Assembly (NCBI RefSeq): GCF_021325795.1
Contig: NZ_JAHPZX010000006.1
Location: forward strand, 62,001-126,000
DNA length: 64,000 bases
Origin: Bordetella sp. LUAb4
Lineage (GTDB): Bacteria > Pseudomonadota > Gammaproteobacteria > Burkholderiales > Burkholderiaceae_B
Direction: 5' to 3'
Shown: in pieces, positions 27,429 through 36,695 of the stretch
How positions within the stretch are numbered: position 1 is the stretch's first letter
Layout of the letters: the number at the start of each line of letters is the position of its first letter
Made by a program: the position numbers and the translations under genes
The notes under the pieces: generated by a model
Databases searched by the model: none
What the model saw: the letters and a program-made list of their open reading frames with translations, nothing else
What the model was told of the DNA's origin: nothing

Positions 27429-27904
27429 CACAACACCCCCAGGATGTCGACGTCCAGGCGCAGGGCCGTGCCGGCCAGCGGATGATTGAAGTCGAACACC
27501 GCGCCGGTGTCGTCCAGGCTCTTCAGCACGCCGGAATAGCGGCCGCCGTTGGGTGCCTTGAACTCCACCAGATCGCCCGGTGCGAAGGTGGCGTCGGCAC
27601 CGGCATGCTCGGTCAGCATGGCGCGAGTAACGCGTTGGATCAGGTCCGGATTGCGGTCGCCATAGGCCTCGGCCGGCGTCAGCGTCGTACTGAAGACGCT
27701 GCCTTCGGGCTGGCCCAGCAGCGCGGCCTCCATGCCCGGCGCCCATTGGCCCGTGCCCATTTGCAGGGTGGCGGGACGGCCGGTGAAGGTATCGGCAAAG
27801 GTGGAACCCGCGGCCGGACCCGATGCCAGCACGATGCGATAGTGCAGGGTCAGGTAGGAATCCGGACGGACAAAAACTTGCGTGGAGTCAGCTGCGGCGC
27901 TCAA
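27428..27904 (-). CDS. fkpB: FKBP-type peptidyl-prolyl isomerase (SlpA/FkpB type)
   Basis: 158 aa. An FKBP domain with an inserted IF flap: [60 protein letters not shown] and [23 protein letters not shown] codon at 27904 is the probable start. Translationally coupled to ispH. Confidence 0.93.
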   Translation of the reverse strand: MSAAADSTQVFVRPDSYLTLHYRIVLASGPAAGSTFADTFTGRPATLQMGTGQWAPGMEAALLGQPEGSVFSTTLTPAEAYGDRNPDLIQRVTRAMLTEHAGADATFAPGDLVEFKAPNGGRYSGVLKSLDDTGAVFDFNHPLAGTALRLDVDILGVL

Positions 27905-28027
27905 GGTCTGTCACCGTTAAGGCGAAAAGCAAAACCGTGATTTTAAAGCTTTATTCGATTGCTTTTTTTTCGCGCGCTTTTCCAGACCCGCCGCGCCCCG
28001 GCGCCCCCCCTATTTTCTGTCGCCCAC

Positions 28028-28786
28028 ATGCCCATGTCCCCAGTCCCCGCCCCGGACGCGTCCCCCGCCCCCATCGCGGCCCACGCCCTGCCTTCTGCTG
28101 AAGACCCGGCGCCAAGGCATCCCGATATTTCCCCTGATAAACCACGCGAACGGCTGCTGCGCGACGGCCCGACCGCGCTCAGCGACGCTGAACTGCTGGC
28201 CGTGGTGCTGTGCACCGGCCTGCCCGGCCGACCGGTCCTGGCACTGGCGCGGCAGATCATCGACCATTACGGCGGCCTGCGCGGCCTGCTGGCGGCAACC
28301 CCCGACACCTTGCGCGCCACGCCGGGACTGGGCACCGCCAAGACCTGCCAGGTGCTCAGCGTGCTGGAGCTGGCGCACCGTGCCATCCACGAAGAACTGG
28401 CGCACGGCCGCGTGCTGGATCAACCCGACCGGGTCAAGCAATATTGCTTGTCCTTGTTGGGGCACCGCAAGGTGGAGCACTGCCTGGCGCTGTATCTGGA
28501 TAGCGGCCTGCGCCTGATCGCCACCGGCGAAGTGGCGCGCGGGACCCTCAACAAGGCCGCCGTCTACCCGCGCGAGATCGTGCGCGATGCCCTGCGCCAC
28601 CATGCGGCGGCGCTCATCCTGACGCATAATCACCCGTCCGGCCGCGCCGAACCTTCGGAGTCGGATCTACGCCTGACCCGCCATGTCCGGCGCGCCTTGG
28701 CGCTGGTGGAAATCCACCTGCTGGACCACCTGATCGTGGCCGGCGCCACGGTGATGTCGCTGGCGGAACACGGCAAACTGGGATAA
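28028..28786 (+). CDS. radC: RadC family JAB/JAMM-domain protein
   Basis: About 252 aa. A helix-hairpin-helix region (LRGLLAATPDTLRATPGLGTAKTC) precedes the MPN/JAMM domain with the metal motif LTHNHPSGRAEPSESD. The Pro-rich first 40 residues are an extension typical of this clade. RadC proteins are not proven repair enzymes despite the name. ATG at 28028 or 28034. Divergent from fkpB. Confidence 0.92.
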   Translation: MPMSPVPAPDASPAPIAAHALPSAEDPAPRHPDISPDKPRERLLRDGPTALSDAELLAVVLCTGLPGRPVLALARQIIDHYGGLRGLLAATPDTLRATPGLGTAKTCQVLSVLELAHRAIHEELAHGRVLDQPDRVKQYCLSLLGHRKVEHCLALYLDSGLRLIATGEVARGTLNKAAVYPREIVRDALRHHAAALILTHNHPSGRAEPSESDLRLTRHVRRALALVEIHLLDHLIVAGATVMSLAEHGKLG

Positions 28787-28986
28787 GCCTTGCCTTGCTC
28801 CCCGGAACCGGGCTAGAATCGTGAGTTACTTTTTGGATACGTGGCCCTTACCGTCACTTCGCCGCGTCACCGCCCCCTCTGTCAAAAACCTGAACAGGCT
28901 TGACGGATTCCGGTGAAGAGCGCGACGGCAGGCAAGCGCAAAGCAGTAGCGCCGGCTGGCGACCCGCCCAACCCTCCGAGGAAGAA

Positions 28987-29259
28987 ATGAAAGAGAATAC
29001 TCACCCCGAATACCGCGAAGTGGTGTTCCTGGACGTCCAGACCCAAAAGAAGATCATCACCCGCTCGACGATCAACACCCGTGAAACCATCGAACTCGAT
29101 GGCAAGACGTACCCGTTGTTCAAGTGTGACGTGACGTCGGATTCGCATCCCTTCTACACCGGCGCCCAGACCCGCATCGTCGAAACCGGCCGCGTGGAAA
29201 AGTTCCGCGCCCGTTTCGCCCGTGCCACCGGCGCCGCCAAGCCCGCCGCTGCTGCCTGA
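28987..29259 (+). CDS. rpmE2: 50S ribosomal protein L31 type B
   Basis: 90 aa. The [19 protein letters not shown] start and [18 protein letters not shown] core match L31 type B, the form lacking the CxxC zinc ribbon. GAGGAAGAA precedes the ATG. A strong terminator follows, so it is probably monocistronic. A type B gene as the main copy is common in beta-proteobacteria. Confidence 0.96.
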   Translation: MKENTHPEYREVVFLDVQTQKKIITRSTINTRETIELDGKTYPLFKCDVTSDSHPFYTGAQTRIVETGRVEKFRARFARATGAAKPAAAA

Positions 29260-29283
29260 TACGGCAAAGCGCACGCGCAAAGA

Positions 29284-29309
29284 AAGCAGCCTGCGGGCTG
29301 CTTTTTTTT
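29284..29309 (+). terminator. Terminator of rpmE2
   Basis: AAGCAGCC / GGCTGCTT stem followed by seven or more T. Confidence 0.92.
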
Positions 29310-29329
29310 CTACCCGGTAGATTACGTAC

Positions 29330-31066
29330 GTGTCACCACTCTCACGAACCACACCGGCACGGCTGACCGCCCCCGCCACCGTCAAGCTGCCCCGCCTGGT
29401 CCTCATCGTCCTGGCCCTGGCCTATATCGTCTCGGGTCTGTTCATGCGCGACCCGTGGAAAACGGACGACGTCGTCGGTCTCGCGACCATGCTGACGGCG
29501 GTGCGCGACGGCGCCTGGCTGCTGCCTCAGGTAGGCCATCTGGCGCATGCCGAGGAAGGCCCGCTGATCACCTGGGTAGGCGCGGTAGCGGTACAGTTAT
29601 TCGGCCCCTGGGTCGGCGACATAAGCGCCGGCCGCCTGCCCAATCTCCTGTGGTTCGGTATCACCACCAGTTGCGTGTGGTACGGCACCTACCTGCTGGG
29701 CCGCCGCGCCGAGGCACAGCCCCTGGCGTTGCCGTTCGGCGGCGAACCGACCGTGCGCGACTACGGCCGCATGCTGGCCGACGCCGCGCTGCTGCTGTTC
29801 CTGGCGACGGTGGGCATCCTGCAGCGCCTGCACGAGACTTCCGAGATCCCTGCCATCATCGCCGGCCAGGCCTTGGTGTATTACTCATTGGCCCGCATGC
29901 TGGATCGGCCCGTGACAGGCGCCATCACCCTGGCCTTGTCCCTGACGGGCTGCTTTCTCACGCGCGGCTGGGTCGGTGGGGCGCCCGTCATGCTGGCCGC
30001 GCTGCTGGCTTTCCATCCGCGCGGCGCGTTGTGGGCGCAGCGCCGCTGGCTGCCCCTCGTGGCCATCCTGACCACCCTGTTGATTCTGGCGTGGTGGATC
30101 CCCGCCACCCATGCCAGCGAGTACTGGGTGCGCAACTGGAAACTGTGGAATCTGAACAATTTCGATTGGCCGGATGCACCCGACCTGTTGCGCACGCTGC
30201 GCGACCTGCCGTGGTATCTGTGGCCAACCTGGCCGCTGGCGCTGCTGGCGATCTGGCGCTGGCGCGCCTGGTGCTTTTCGCCCCACATCTGGCTGCCCCT
30301 GAGCCTGTTGATCTGCTCGGTGCTGCTGCTGATCTTCATCGATGAACCCAGCGAGTCCGAATTCGTGATGCTGGCGGTGCCTTGCGCGGTGCTGGCGGCG
30401 TTTTCCCTGCCCACCCTGCGCCGCGCCGTGGTCAACACGCTGGACTGGTTCGCGGTGATGTGCTTTTCCTTGACCGCCGCGACCGCCTGGCTGGGCTGGG
30501 TCGCCTTGAATTTCGGTATCCCGTCGAAGATCGCGCACAACATCGCGCGCCAGACCACGGGCTATGTGTCGGAGATCTCCTGGCCGGCCACCCTGCTGGG
30601 GCTGCTGGTCACCGCGGGCTGGGTCGCCATGGTGGTCTGGCGCCTGCGCGTCCGGCCCACCGCCTTGTGGCGCGGTACCGTGATGTCGGCGGCGGGCCTG
30701 GCCTCGACGTGGATACTGCTGGTGTTGCTGTGGCAACCGCCGGTGGACTACGCGCGCAGCTATCGCCAGGCGTCCCACGAGCTGGCGGCCGCCATCGGGC
30801 AGAATGCGCGTCCGGGGGAATGCGTGCGCGGCCTGGGCCTGGGCAATGGCCAACGGGCGTCCTTCCTGGTCTTCGACAATCTGAATTTCCCCTACGACAG
30901 CAAATGCACACTGGTGCTGCAGCAGACCACGCGCAACAGCCTGCGAGACGGCACCGCCGCCTACAGTGATGGCGCCGACGTGTTGTGGCAAGGCGGCCGT
31001 ACCGCCGACCGTACGGAAATCTTCCGCCTGCTGCGCGTTCCTCCCCTGCCGCTCGGGTCGCGATGA
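29330..31066 (+). CDS. ArnT-like / GT39-type membrane glycosyltransferase
   Basis: 578 aa with about 11-12 predicted membrane helices. The first periplasmic loop has the acidic pair in MRDPWKTDDVVG and the HAEEGPLITW segment, as in ArnT/PMT-type polyprenyl-phosphate-dependent transferases. A soluble C-terminal domain of about 100 residues follows. GTG at 29330 is the start. The stop overlaps the MATE gene (ATGA). The acceptor may be lipid A or another surface glycan; unknown. Confidence 0.82.
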   Translation: MSPLSRTTPARLTAPATVKLPRLVLIVLALAYIVSGLFMRDPWKTDDVVGLATMLTAVRDGAWLLPQVGHLAHAEEGPLITWVGAVAVQLFGPWVGDISAGRLPNLLWFGITTSCVWYGTYLLGRRAEAQPLALPFGGEPTVRDYGRMLADAALLLFLATVGILQRLHETSEIPAIIAGQALVYYSLARMLDRPVTGAITLALSLTGCFLTRGWVGGAPVMLAALLAFHPRGALWAQRRWLPLVAILTTLLILAWWIPATHASEYWVRNWKLWNLNNFDWPDAPDLLRTLRDLPWYLWPTWPLALLAIWRWRAWCFSPHIWLPLSLLICSVLLLIFIDEPSESEFVMLAVPCAVLAAFSLPTLRRAVVNTLDWFAVMCFSLTAATAWLGWVALNFGIPSKIAHNIARQTTGYVSEISWPATLLGLLVTAGWVAMVVWRLRVRPTALWRGTVMSAAGLASTWILLVLLWQPPVDYARSYRQASHELAAAIGQNARPGECVRGLGLGNGQRASFLVFDNLNFPYDSKCTLVLQQTTRNSLRDGTAAYSDGADVLWQGGRTADRTEIFRLLRVPPLPLGSR

Positions 31067-32490
31067 GCACGTCCATACCGCCCACCGCGTCCTTCGGCGC
31101 GGCGTTGCGCGCCATCGCGCGCCAGGCCTGGCCGGTCTTGATCAGCCAGTGGGCAGGTATCGCCTTCGGCGTACTCGACACCGCCATGACCGGACACTCC
31201 AGCCCGGACGACCTGGCCGCGATGTCGCTATCCGCGTCGGTATACATCACCGTGTTCGTCGGTTTGATGGGCGTGGTGCATGCCCTGATCCCCATCCTGG
31301 CCCAGCATTACGGCGCCGGCCGCCACCGTGAGGTGGGCGCGACATGGGGCCAGGGCATCTGGCTGGCCCTCGGCCTGTCCGTGATTGGCGCCGCGCTGAT
31401 GCTGTTTCCCGATATGTGGCTGGCGCTGTCGGGCGATGTCGCGCCGCAGGTACGCGCGCGCATTGCCTCTTATCTGCAAGCCTTGGTGCTGGCTTTGCCC
31501 GCGGCCCTGGTCTTCCGCACCATCTATGCCTTGGGCACCTCGGTTTCGCGGCCCAAGCTGGTCATGGGCATCAACCTGGCGGGCGTGGCCCTGAAGGCCT
31601 TGCTGAACTGGGTGCTGATCTACGGCAAGCTGGGCGTACCGGCGCTGGGCGCCACCGGTGCCGGCCTGGCCAGCGCGATCGTGTCCTGGATCAGCCTGGG
31701 GCTGGGCCTGTGGATGCTGCGATCCGACAGCTTTTACCAGCGCTTCCATCTGCGCCTGGGACGGCCGCGCTGGGCGCCGCTGAAGGAACTGCTGCGCCTG
31801 GGCTTGCCCATGGGCGGCTCCTATCTGGTCGAGGTCTGCGCGTTCACATTCATGGCCCTGCTGGTGGCGCGCGAAGGCACGCTGGTCAGCGGCGGGCATC
31901 AGATCATGTCCAACCTGGCCGCCCTGTGTTACATGATGCCGATGGCGCTGGGCGTGGCGACCGCCGCGTTGACGGCGCAGGCCATCGGCGCGGGCCAGCC
32001 GCAACTGGCGCATCGTACCGGCCTGGCTGGCCTGGCGCTGGGCGTGATGGGCGCGGTATTGACCGCGCTGGTGCTGTGGACGGGACAGCCGCTCATCATC
32101 GCGGCGTACACCGACAACGCTCAAGTGGCCATGGTGGCCGCCAGCCTGCTGCATGTGATTCCGCTTTTCCACCTGTTCGATGCCATGCAATGCATCAACA
32201 GCTATCTGCTGCGCGCCTACAAGGTGGCGGTGGTGCCCTTGCTGCTGCAAGTGCTGGCCCTGGGCCTGGTCGGCCTGATCGGCGGCTGGTGGTTGGGTTT
32301 CGGCCCCGCCGCGGGCGGCCTGGACTGGCTGCGCAATGTACTGATCCCTGGCTCGCCGCGGGGCGCCGGCACCATGTGGCTGATGGCCATGGTCGGCCTG
32401 GCCCTGTCAGCCGCCCTGCTGCACGCCTGGTACTGGCACATCGTGCGCCGGACCTTGCGCGCGACAGGGCCGGAGGCCGCCACGGCGTGA
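31063..32490 (+). CDS. MATE family efflux transporter (NorM-like)
   Basis: 475 aa, 12 predicted helices in two pseudo-symmetric halves. QAWPVLISQWAGIAFGVLDTAMTGHSS and LGLPMGGSYLVEVCAFTFMALLVAREG are family-typical. It probably exports cationic compounds by Na+ or H+ antiport. Overlaps the glycosyltransferase gene by 4 bp, so cotranscribed. Confidence 0.93.
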   Translation: MSTSIPPTASFGAALRAIARQAWPVLISQWAGIAFGVLDTAMTGHSSPDDLAAMSLSASVYITVFVGLMGVVHALIPILAQHYGAGRHREVGATWGQGIWLALGLSVIGAALMLFPDMWLALSGDVAPQVRARIASYLQALVLALPAALVFRTIYALGTSVSRPKLVMGINLAGVALKALLNWVLIYGKLGVPALGATGAGLASAIVSWISLGLGLWMLRSDSFYQRFHLRLGRPRWAPLKELLRLGLPMGGSYLVEVCAFTFMALLVAREGTLVSGGHQIMSNLAALCYMMPMALGVATAALTAQAIGAGQPQLAHRTGLAGLALGVMGAVLTALVLWTGQPLIIAAYTDNAQVAMVAASLLHVIPLFHLFDAMQCINSYLLRAYKVAVVPLLLQVLALGLVGLIGGWWLGFGPAAGGLDWLRNVLIPGSPRGAGTMWLMAMVGLALSAALLHAWYWHIVRRTLRATGPEAATA

Positions 32491-32581
32491 AGCCGTGGGT
32501 GTCGCGACGCGGGGGAACCGTGCAGCCCTGGATCGCTCCCGCACGCGCGCGGCGCCCCGGCCGTGGCCGTGGCCGAGCTAA

Positions 32582-33535
32582 TCAATACACTGGCGTGACC
32601 AGCGGCTTGCCGGCGAAAAAGCAGTCGGCGTTTTCCAGGAACTTGCGCACCGACGCGTCGATGGCCTGGGGCGAGATGCCGGCGATGTGAGGCGTCAGCA
32701 CCGCATTGTCGAACTCGAGCAGGGGCGCGGGCGGAGTGGGCTCGTTTTCGTAGACATCCAGGGCCGCCGCGTGCAAGCGGCCATCGCGCAAGGCCTGCGC
32801 CACGGCGTCGGTATCCACCAGCGTGCCGCGCGCGATATTCACCAGCACGCCCTGCGGCCCAAGCGCGTCGATGATGGCGCGGTTGATGATGTGGTACGTC
32901 GACGCGCCGCCCGGTGCCGCTACTACCAGGAAATCGGACCACCGGGCCAGGCTGGCCAGGTCTTCGAAGTAGGTGAAATCGACATCGTCGCGGCGATTGC
33001 GGTTGTGATAGCCGATCTCCATATGAAAACCCTGCGCGCGCCTTGCGACCTTCTTGCCGATGGCACCCATGCCCAGGATGCCCAAGCGACGAAACGAGAC
33101 CTGCGGAGGACGGGGGATGTCATCGCGCCACAGGCCATTGCGCACGCCGGTATTCAGGAAAGGCAGGCGGCGCACGGCCGCCAGAAGCAGCATCATGGCG
33201 TGGTCGGCGACCGCGTCGTCATTGGTCCCGGCGGCGTTGGACACGGCAATGCCCAGCGCTTTTGCCCGCGCCACCGCGACGTTTTCGTAGCCTACGCCGA
33301 CGGTGGAAATCAGCCGCAGCTTGGGCAGGCGGTCGATTTCGCTGGCTAGCAGGCCATTGGTGCCATTGGTCAGGACCACCTCGATCTCATGGCCACGGGC
33401 CGCGATCTGCTGTTCGCCGTTGGAGCGGTCGGCGCCCAGCTGCGCGTTGGGAGCGTAGATCATGTCGAAGCGTTCGGCGACCAGGGCGCGATGTTCCTCG
33501 GACAAAAACACCAGCACGAGTAAAACAGGTTTCAT
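32582..33535 (-). CDS. D-2-hydroxyacid dehydrogenase (glyoxylate/hydroxypyruvate reductase-like)
   Basis: 317 aa. NAD(P) motif LGILGMGAIGKKVARR at about residue 153. The catalytic triad is visible as Arg in NIARGTLVD, Glu in DVYENEPTPP and His in TPHIAGISP. Last gene of a five-gene minus-strand cluster with two Bug receptors, a PF06684 protein and a hydroxyisobutyrate-type dehydrogenase, probably a carboxylate catabolic route. Confidence 0.92.
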   Translation of the reverse strand: MKPVLLVLVFLSEEHRALVAERFDMIYAPNAQLGADRSNGEQQIAARGHEIEVVLTNGTNGLLASEIDRLPKLRLISTVGVGYENVAVARAKALGIAVSNAAGTNDDAVADHAMMLLLAAVRRLPFLNTGVRNGLWRDDIPRPPQVSFRRLGILGMGAIGKKVARRAQGFHMEIGYHNRNRRDDVDFTYFEDLASLARWSDFLVVAAPGGASTYHIINRAIIDALGPQGVLVNIARGTLVDTDAVAQALRDGRLHAAALDVYENEPTPPAPLLEFDNAVLTPHIAGISPQAIDASVRKFLENADCFFAGKPLVTPVY

Positions 33536-33631
33536 GCTTGTCTCGATTCCTTCTATTGCCCCATAGGGGGAAATGATTCCGGCGGCCTGGCGGCCGCCGG
33601 GATGTTGAAATACTGCCGGGCGATGACCGCC

Positions 33632-33660
33632 GTGAGCCGTGAGCCGTGAGCCGTGAGCCG
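33632..33660. repeat. 7-bp microsatellite, four units
   Basis: GTGAGCC repeated four times without error, between the hydroxyacid dehydrogenase and the Bug receptor genes. A candidate for slippage-based length variation. Confidence 0.9.
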
Positions 33661-33708
33661 CGGGGCATCATGCCACTGGCACAACGGCCGGCACCGTGCG
33701 CAGCCATG

Positions 33709-34698
33709 TCACTCCACCTTCGCCCCCGAGGCGCGCACCAGATTACCCCATTTGATGATCTCGGCATCGACCAATTTGCTGAACGCCGCGGGGCTGTCGC
33801 CGGCGGGTGTCGACCCCTGGTCGGCCAGCGTCTTCTTCACGGCCGCCTCCGCCAGCACGGCGTTGATCGCCTTGTTCATCTTGTCGACGATCGGTGCCGG
33901 CGTGCCGGCCGGCGCCCACACGCCGTTCCACAGCACGATCTCATAGCCCGGCAAGCTTTCCGCCACCGCCGGCACGTCCGGCAGACGCGGCGAACGCTGC
34001 GCGGTCGTTACCGCCAACGGCCGCAGCTTGCCGCTGTCGATGAAAGGCAATACCTCCACCAGCGGGGAGAACACGGCCTGGATCTGTCCGGACAACAAGT
34101 CCATATTGGCCGGCGCACCGCCCTTGTACGGCACGTGGTGCATGTTCAGATGCGCCATCTCGTTGAACAGCGAACCGGACAGATGCTGCGACGTGCCGTT
34201 GCCCGCCGACCCGTAATAAACAGGCGTCTTGCTGTCGCGCGCATAGTCGATGAAGCCTTTCAGCGACGTCACGGGCAGCTTGGTATTGACCATCAATACA
34301 TTGGGAATCAGCGACACCCGCGAAACCGGCTGCAGGTCTTTCTGCACGTTCAAGGGCATGTTCGCGTACAGCGTCACGTTGGCGATCAGCGTGGTGGTCG
34401 AGAACAGGAAGGTGTAGCCGTCGGCGGCCGACTTGGCCACGTGATCCGCGCCCACGTTGCCACCCGCGCCGGCCCGGTTCTCCACCACCACCGGCTGCCC
34501 CAGGTATTGCGGCAGGCGCTGCGCCAGCAGCCGCGCAGTCGAATCCGTGCTGCCGCCCGGCGCCAGCGGCACCACCAATGTCACGGGCCGCGCCGGCCAA
34601 CCGCCGGCGGCATCAGCCGCGGCCGCCGCCTGCGCCGTCGCATGCAATGTCAATGAACAGAACAAGGCTGTGCAAGCAGCCGCGAATCGGATTGTCAT
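33709..34698 (-). CDS. Bug/TctC-family solute receptor
   Basis: 329 aa. A signal peptide ends near AAAADA. Then WPARPVTLVVPLAPGGSTDSTARLLA, VVVENRAGAGGNVGADHVAKS and HHVPYKGGAPANMDLLSG, all family hallmarks. GGAGGAGAC precedes the ATG. It lies among dehydrogenase genes, so its ligand is probably the substrate of that pathway. Confidence 0.95.
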   Translation of the reverse strand: MTIRFAAACTALFCSLTLHATAQAAAAADAAGGWPARPVTLVVPLAPGGSTDSTARLLAQRLPQYLGQPVVVENRAGAGGNVGADHVAKSAADGYTFLFSTTTLIANVTLYANMPLNVQKDLQPVSRVSLIPNVLMVNTKLPVTSLKGFIDYARDSKTPVYYGSAGNGTSQHLSGSLFNEMAHLNMHHVPYKGGAPANMDLLSGQIQAVFSPLVEVLPFIDSGKLRPLAVTTAQRSPRLPDVPAVAESLPGYEIVLWNGVWAPAGTPAPIVDKMNKAINAVLAEAAVKKTLADQGSTPAGDSPAAFSKLVDAEIIKWGNLVRASGAKVE

Positions 34699-34871
34699 GA
34701 TGTCTCCTCCGGCGAACTATCGCGTCCGCTCTATCAGGTATGAAGGGATCCGGCCGTCCGGACCCTGCTATTCAGCCCCGCGCCTTCCCGATACAGCCAC
34801 AGCGCCATCGGGACCGCAAGACGCGCGGCTAAGCCACGGCGAACAGTCCTCGTCCGCTGTGGGTAATCGCA

Positions 34872-35450
34872 TCAACGCTGGCCGTCGCCCACGCTGATCT
34901 TGTCTGCGCGCAGGCCGCCCAGCCGTTCATGCACACGCGTGCCGGTGGACACGACCAGCGCATAAAGCAGCTCATTGGCCCGGGGACTGTCGATGGCGCC
35001 GACGTCCATGGTGGTGAAATGGCTGCGCACATAAGCCGCTTCGATGTGATGCAAGGGGATCTGCAGGCGAGTCCCCGCCGAGGCCACTACTTTGGCCGCC
35101 GGTACGATGGACTTGGCCTGGGGCAGTTCCGCACGCATGGACCAGCCACCCGCCTCGTGCCAGATGGCGCCATGTTCCAGCTCGCCATCCAGGCCGACGA
35201 TGGCGCCCTTGCCGTAGGCCTGCACCTTGTCCGCGCCACCCACCGCGGCCAGCAGCTCGGGCACGATGGCCTTGGCCAGCACCTTGGCATCCTCCACCAA
35301 GCCGGACAGATCTTCGACGTAGCGGCCGGCGTAGGGATTTTTCAGCACCACGGCAATGCAGGCCATCTTGATCGGCTCGCTGCGCGCCGGGCCGCCTTCG
35401 TGATAGATGGATTCAACGGTCAACAGCTTCTTGCGGATTTCCACGGGCAT
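34872..35450 (-). CDS. PF06684 (amino acid synthesis) family protein
   Basis: 192 aa. NPYAGRYVEDLSGLVEDAK, QAYGKGAIVGLDGELEHGAIWHE and PLHHIEAAYVRSHFTTMDV match the family commonly labelled amino acid synthesis, found next to Bug and dehydrogenase genes in Bordetella-like genomes. The true activity is not established. The start at 35450 follows GGAGAG; upstream in-frame sequence has no homology. Confidence 0.85.
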   Translation of the reverse strand: MPVEIRKKLLTVESIYHEGGPARSEPIKMACIAVVLKNPYAGRYVEDLSGLVEDAKVLAKAIVPELLAAVGGADKVQAYGKGAIVGLDGELEHGAIWHEAGGWSMRAELPQAKSIVPAAKVVASAGTRLQIPLHHIEAAYVRSHFTTMDVGAIDSPRANELLYALVVSTGTRVHERLGGLRADKISVGDGQR

Positions 35451-35597
35451 GTCCAGCTCTCCAGTAGATAGGGAGGAATGATGAAAGGGATGAAGGAAAG
35501 AACGAAAAGGGCCGAATGAAGCAAGGGTCAGATGAAGCAAGGATCGAATGAAGCCTGCGCAAGCCGGGGCATCGGCAAGCGTTCGATCCGCGAGCAT

Positions 35598-36548
35598 TTA
35601 TTGAGGGGTCATGTTCGCGTCCGCGAAAATCTTGCCCCATTTGTCGATTTCAGTATCGATCACGCGCTTGAACTCCTGCGCGGAGGAATAGCGCACGGCC
35701 AGGCCATTGGACGTGAACTGCTCGCGCAAGGCGGGTTCGTTCAGCGCATGTTTCAAGGCCTCGTTCACACGCTGCACGATGGCGTCAGGCGTGCCGGCCG
35801 GCGCCGCCATGCCGAACCACACCGTCAGGTCGTAGCCGGTCAATCCGCCCTCGGACAGCGACGGCAATTCAGGCGCCAGCGGCGAACGCGCCTTGCTGGT
35901 CACGCCCAGCGCCGTCACGCGGCCCGCGCGCGACTGCTGCATGCCATTGACCATGTCGGCGATAGTGAAATCGATGGTGCCGCCCATCAGGTCCGTCATG
36001 GCCTGCGGCACGCCACGGTAAGCCACCGGGGTAGCCTGGAAATCGCCCATGGCGACCACCTGCGCCGCGCACAATTGCGCGCTGCCCGAACCGTAGCCAT
36101 AGGACAGTTTGCCCGGATGGGCCTTGGCATACTTGACGAAGCTCTGCACGTCCTTCACCGGCAGGTCGGCACGCGTCACCAGCATGAAGGGCGCTTCGGC
36201 CACCAGCCCGATCGGCGCGAAATCCTTGCGCGGATCATAGGGCAGCGAACGGAACGCGCTGACATTGCTGGCGCCCGTGCTGACCCCCACCATGAACAAG
36301 GTATAGCCATCCGCTTCGGACCGGGCCGCCGAGCCCGTACCCACGATGCCGTTGGCACCGGCGCGGTTCTCCACCACGATGGACTGCTTCAATTCCTGAT
36401 TCAGACCCTGTGCCAGGCTGCGCGCCACCACATCGGTGATGCTGCCGGGCGGGAACGGCACGATCAGGCGCACCGGCTTGTCCGGATAGGCCGCATTGGC
36501 CAGCAAAGGCGCCATGCAAAGCAGCGCTGTGGCGAAATGTCGCAACAT
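35598..36548 (-). CDS. Bug/TctC-family solute receptor
   Basis: 316 aa. A short signal peptide (ALLCMAPLLANA) then YPDKPVRLIVPFPPGSITDVVARSLA, VVENRAGANGIVGTG and PVAYRGVPQAMTDLMGG. Its position in the same cluster as the 33.7-kb receptor suggests paired receptors for related ligands. AAGGAGA precedes the start at 36548. Confidence 0.95.
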   Translation of the reverse strand: MLRHFATALLCMAPLLANAAYPDKPVRLIVPFPPGSITDVVARSLAQGLNQELKQSIVVENRAGANGIVGTGSAARSEADGYTLFMVGVSTGASNVSAFRSLPYDPRKDFAPIGLVAEAPFMLVTRADLPVKDVQSFVKYAKAHPGKLSYGYGSGSAQLCAAQVVAMGDFQATPVAYRGVPQAMTDLMGGTIDFTIADMVNGMQQSRAGRVTALGVTSKARSPLAPELPSLSEGGLTGYDLTVWFGMAAPAGTPDAIVQRVNEALKHALNEPALREQFTSNGLAVRYSSAQEFKRVIDTEIDKWGKIFADANMTPQ

Positions 36549-36695
36549 CGAAGTCTCCTTTTTATTTTGATGATGGTCCCGCCCGCGCCGTGCATTGCGG
36601 CTAGCAGGACCATCCGCATTATTCCTGCACCTGTGATCCATGCATCCACGCTTCCTGCAGCGGTCAGGGCTGGCCGGCGCAGGCCGCCGCGGTGC

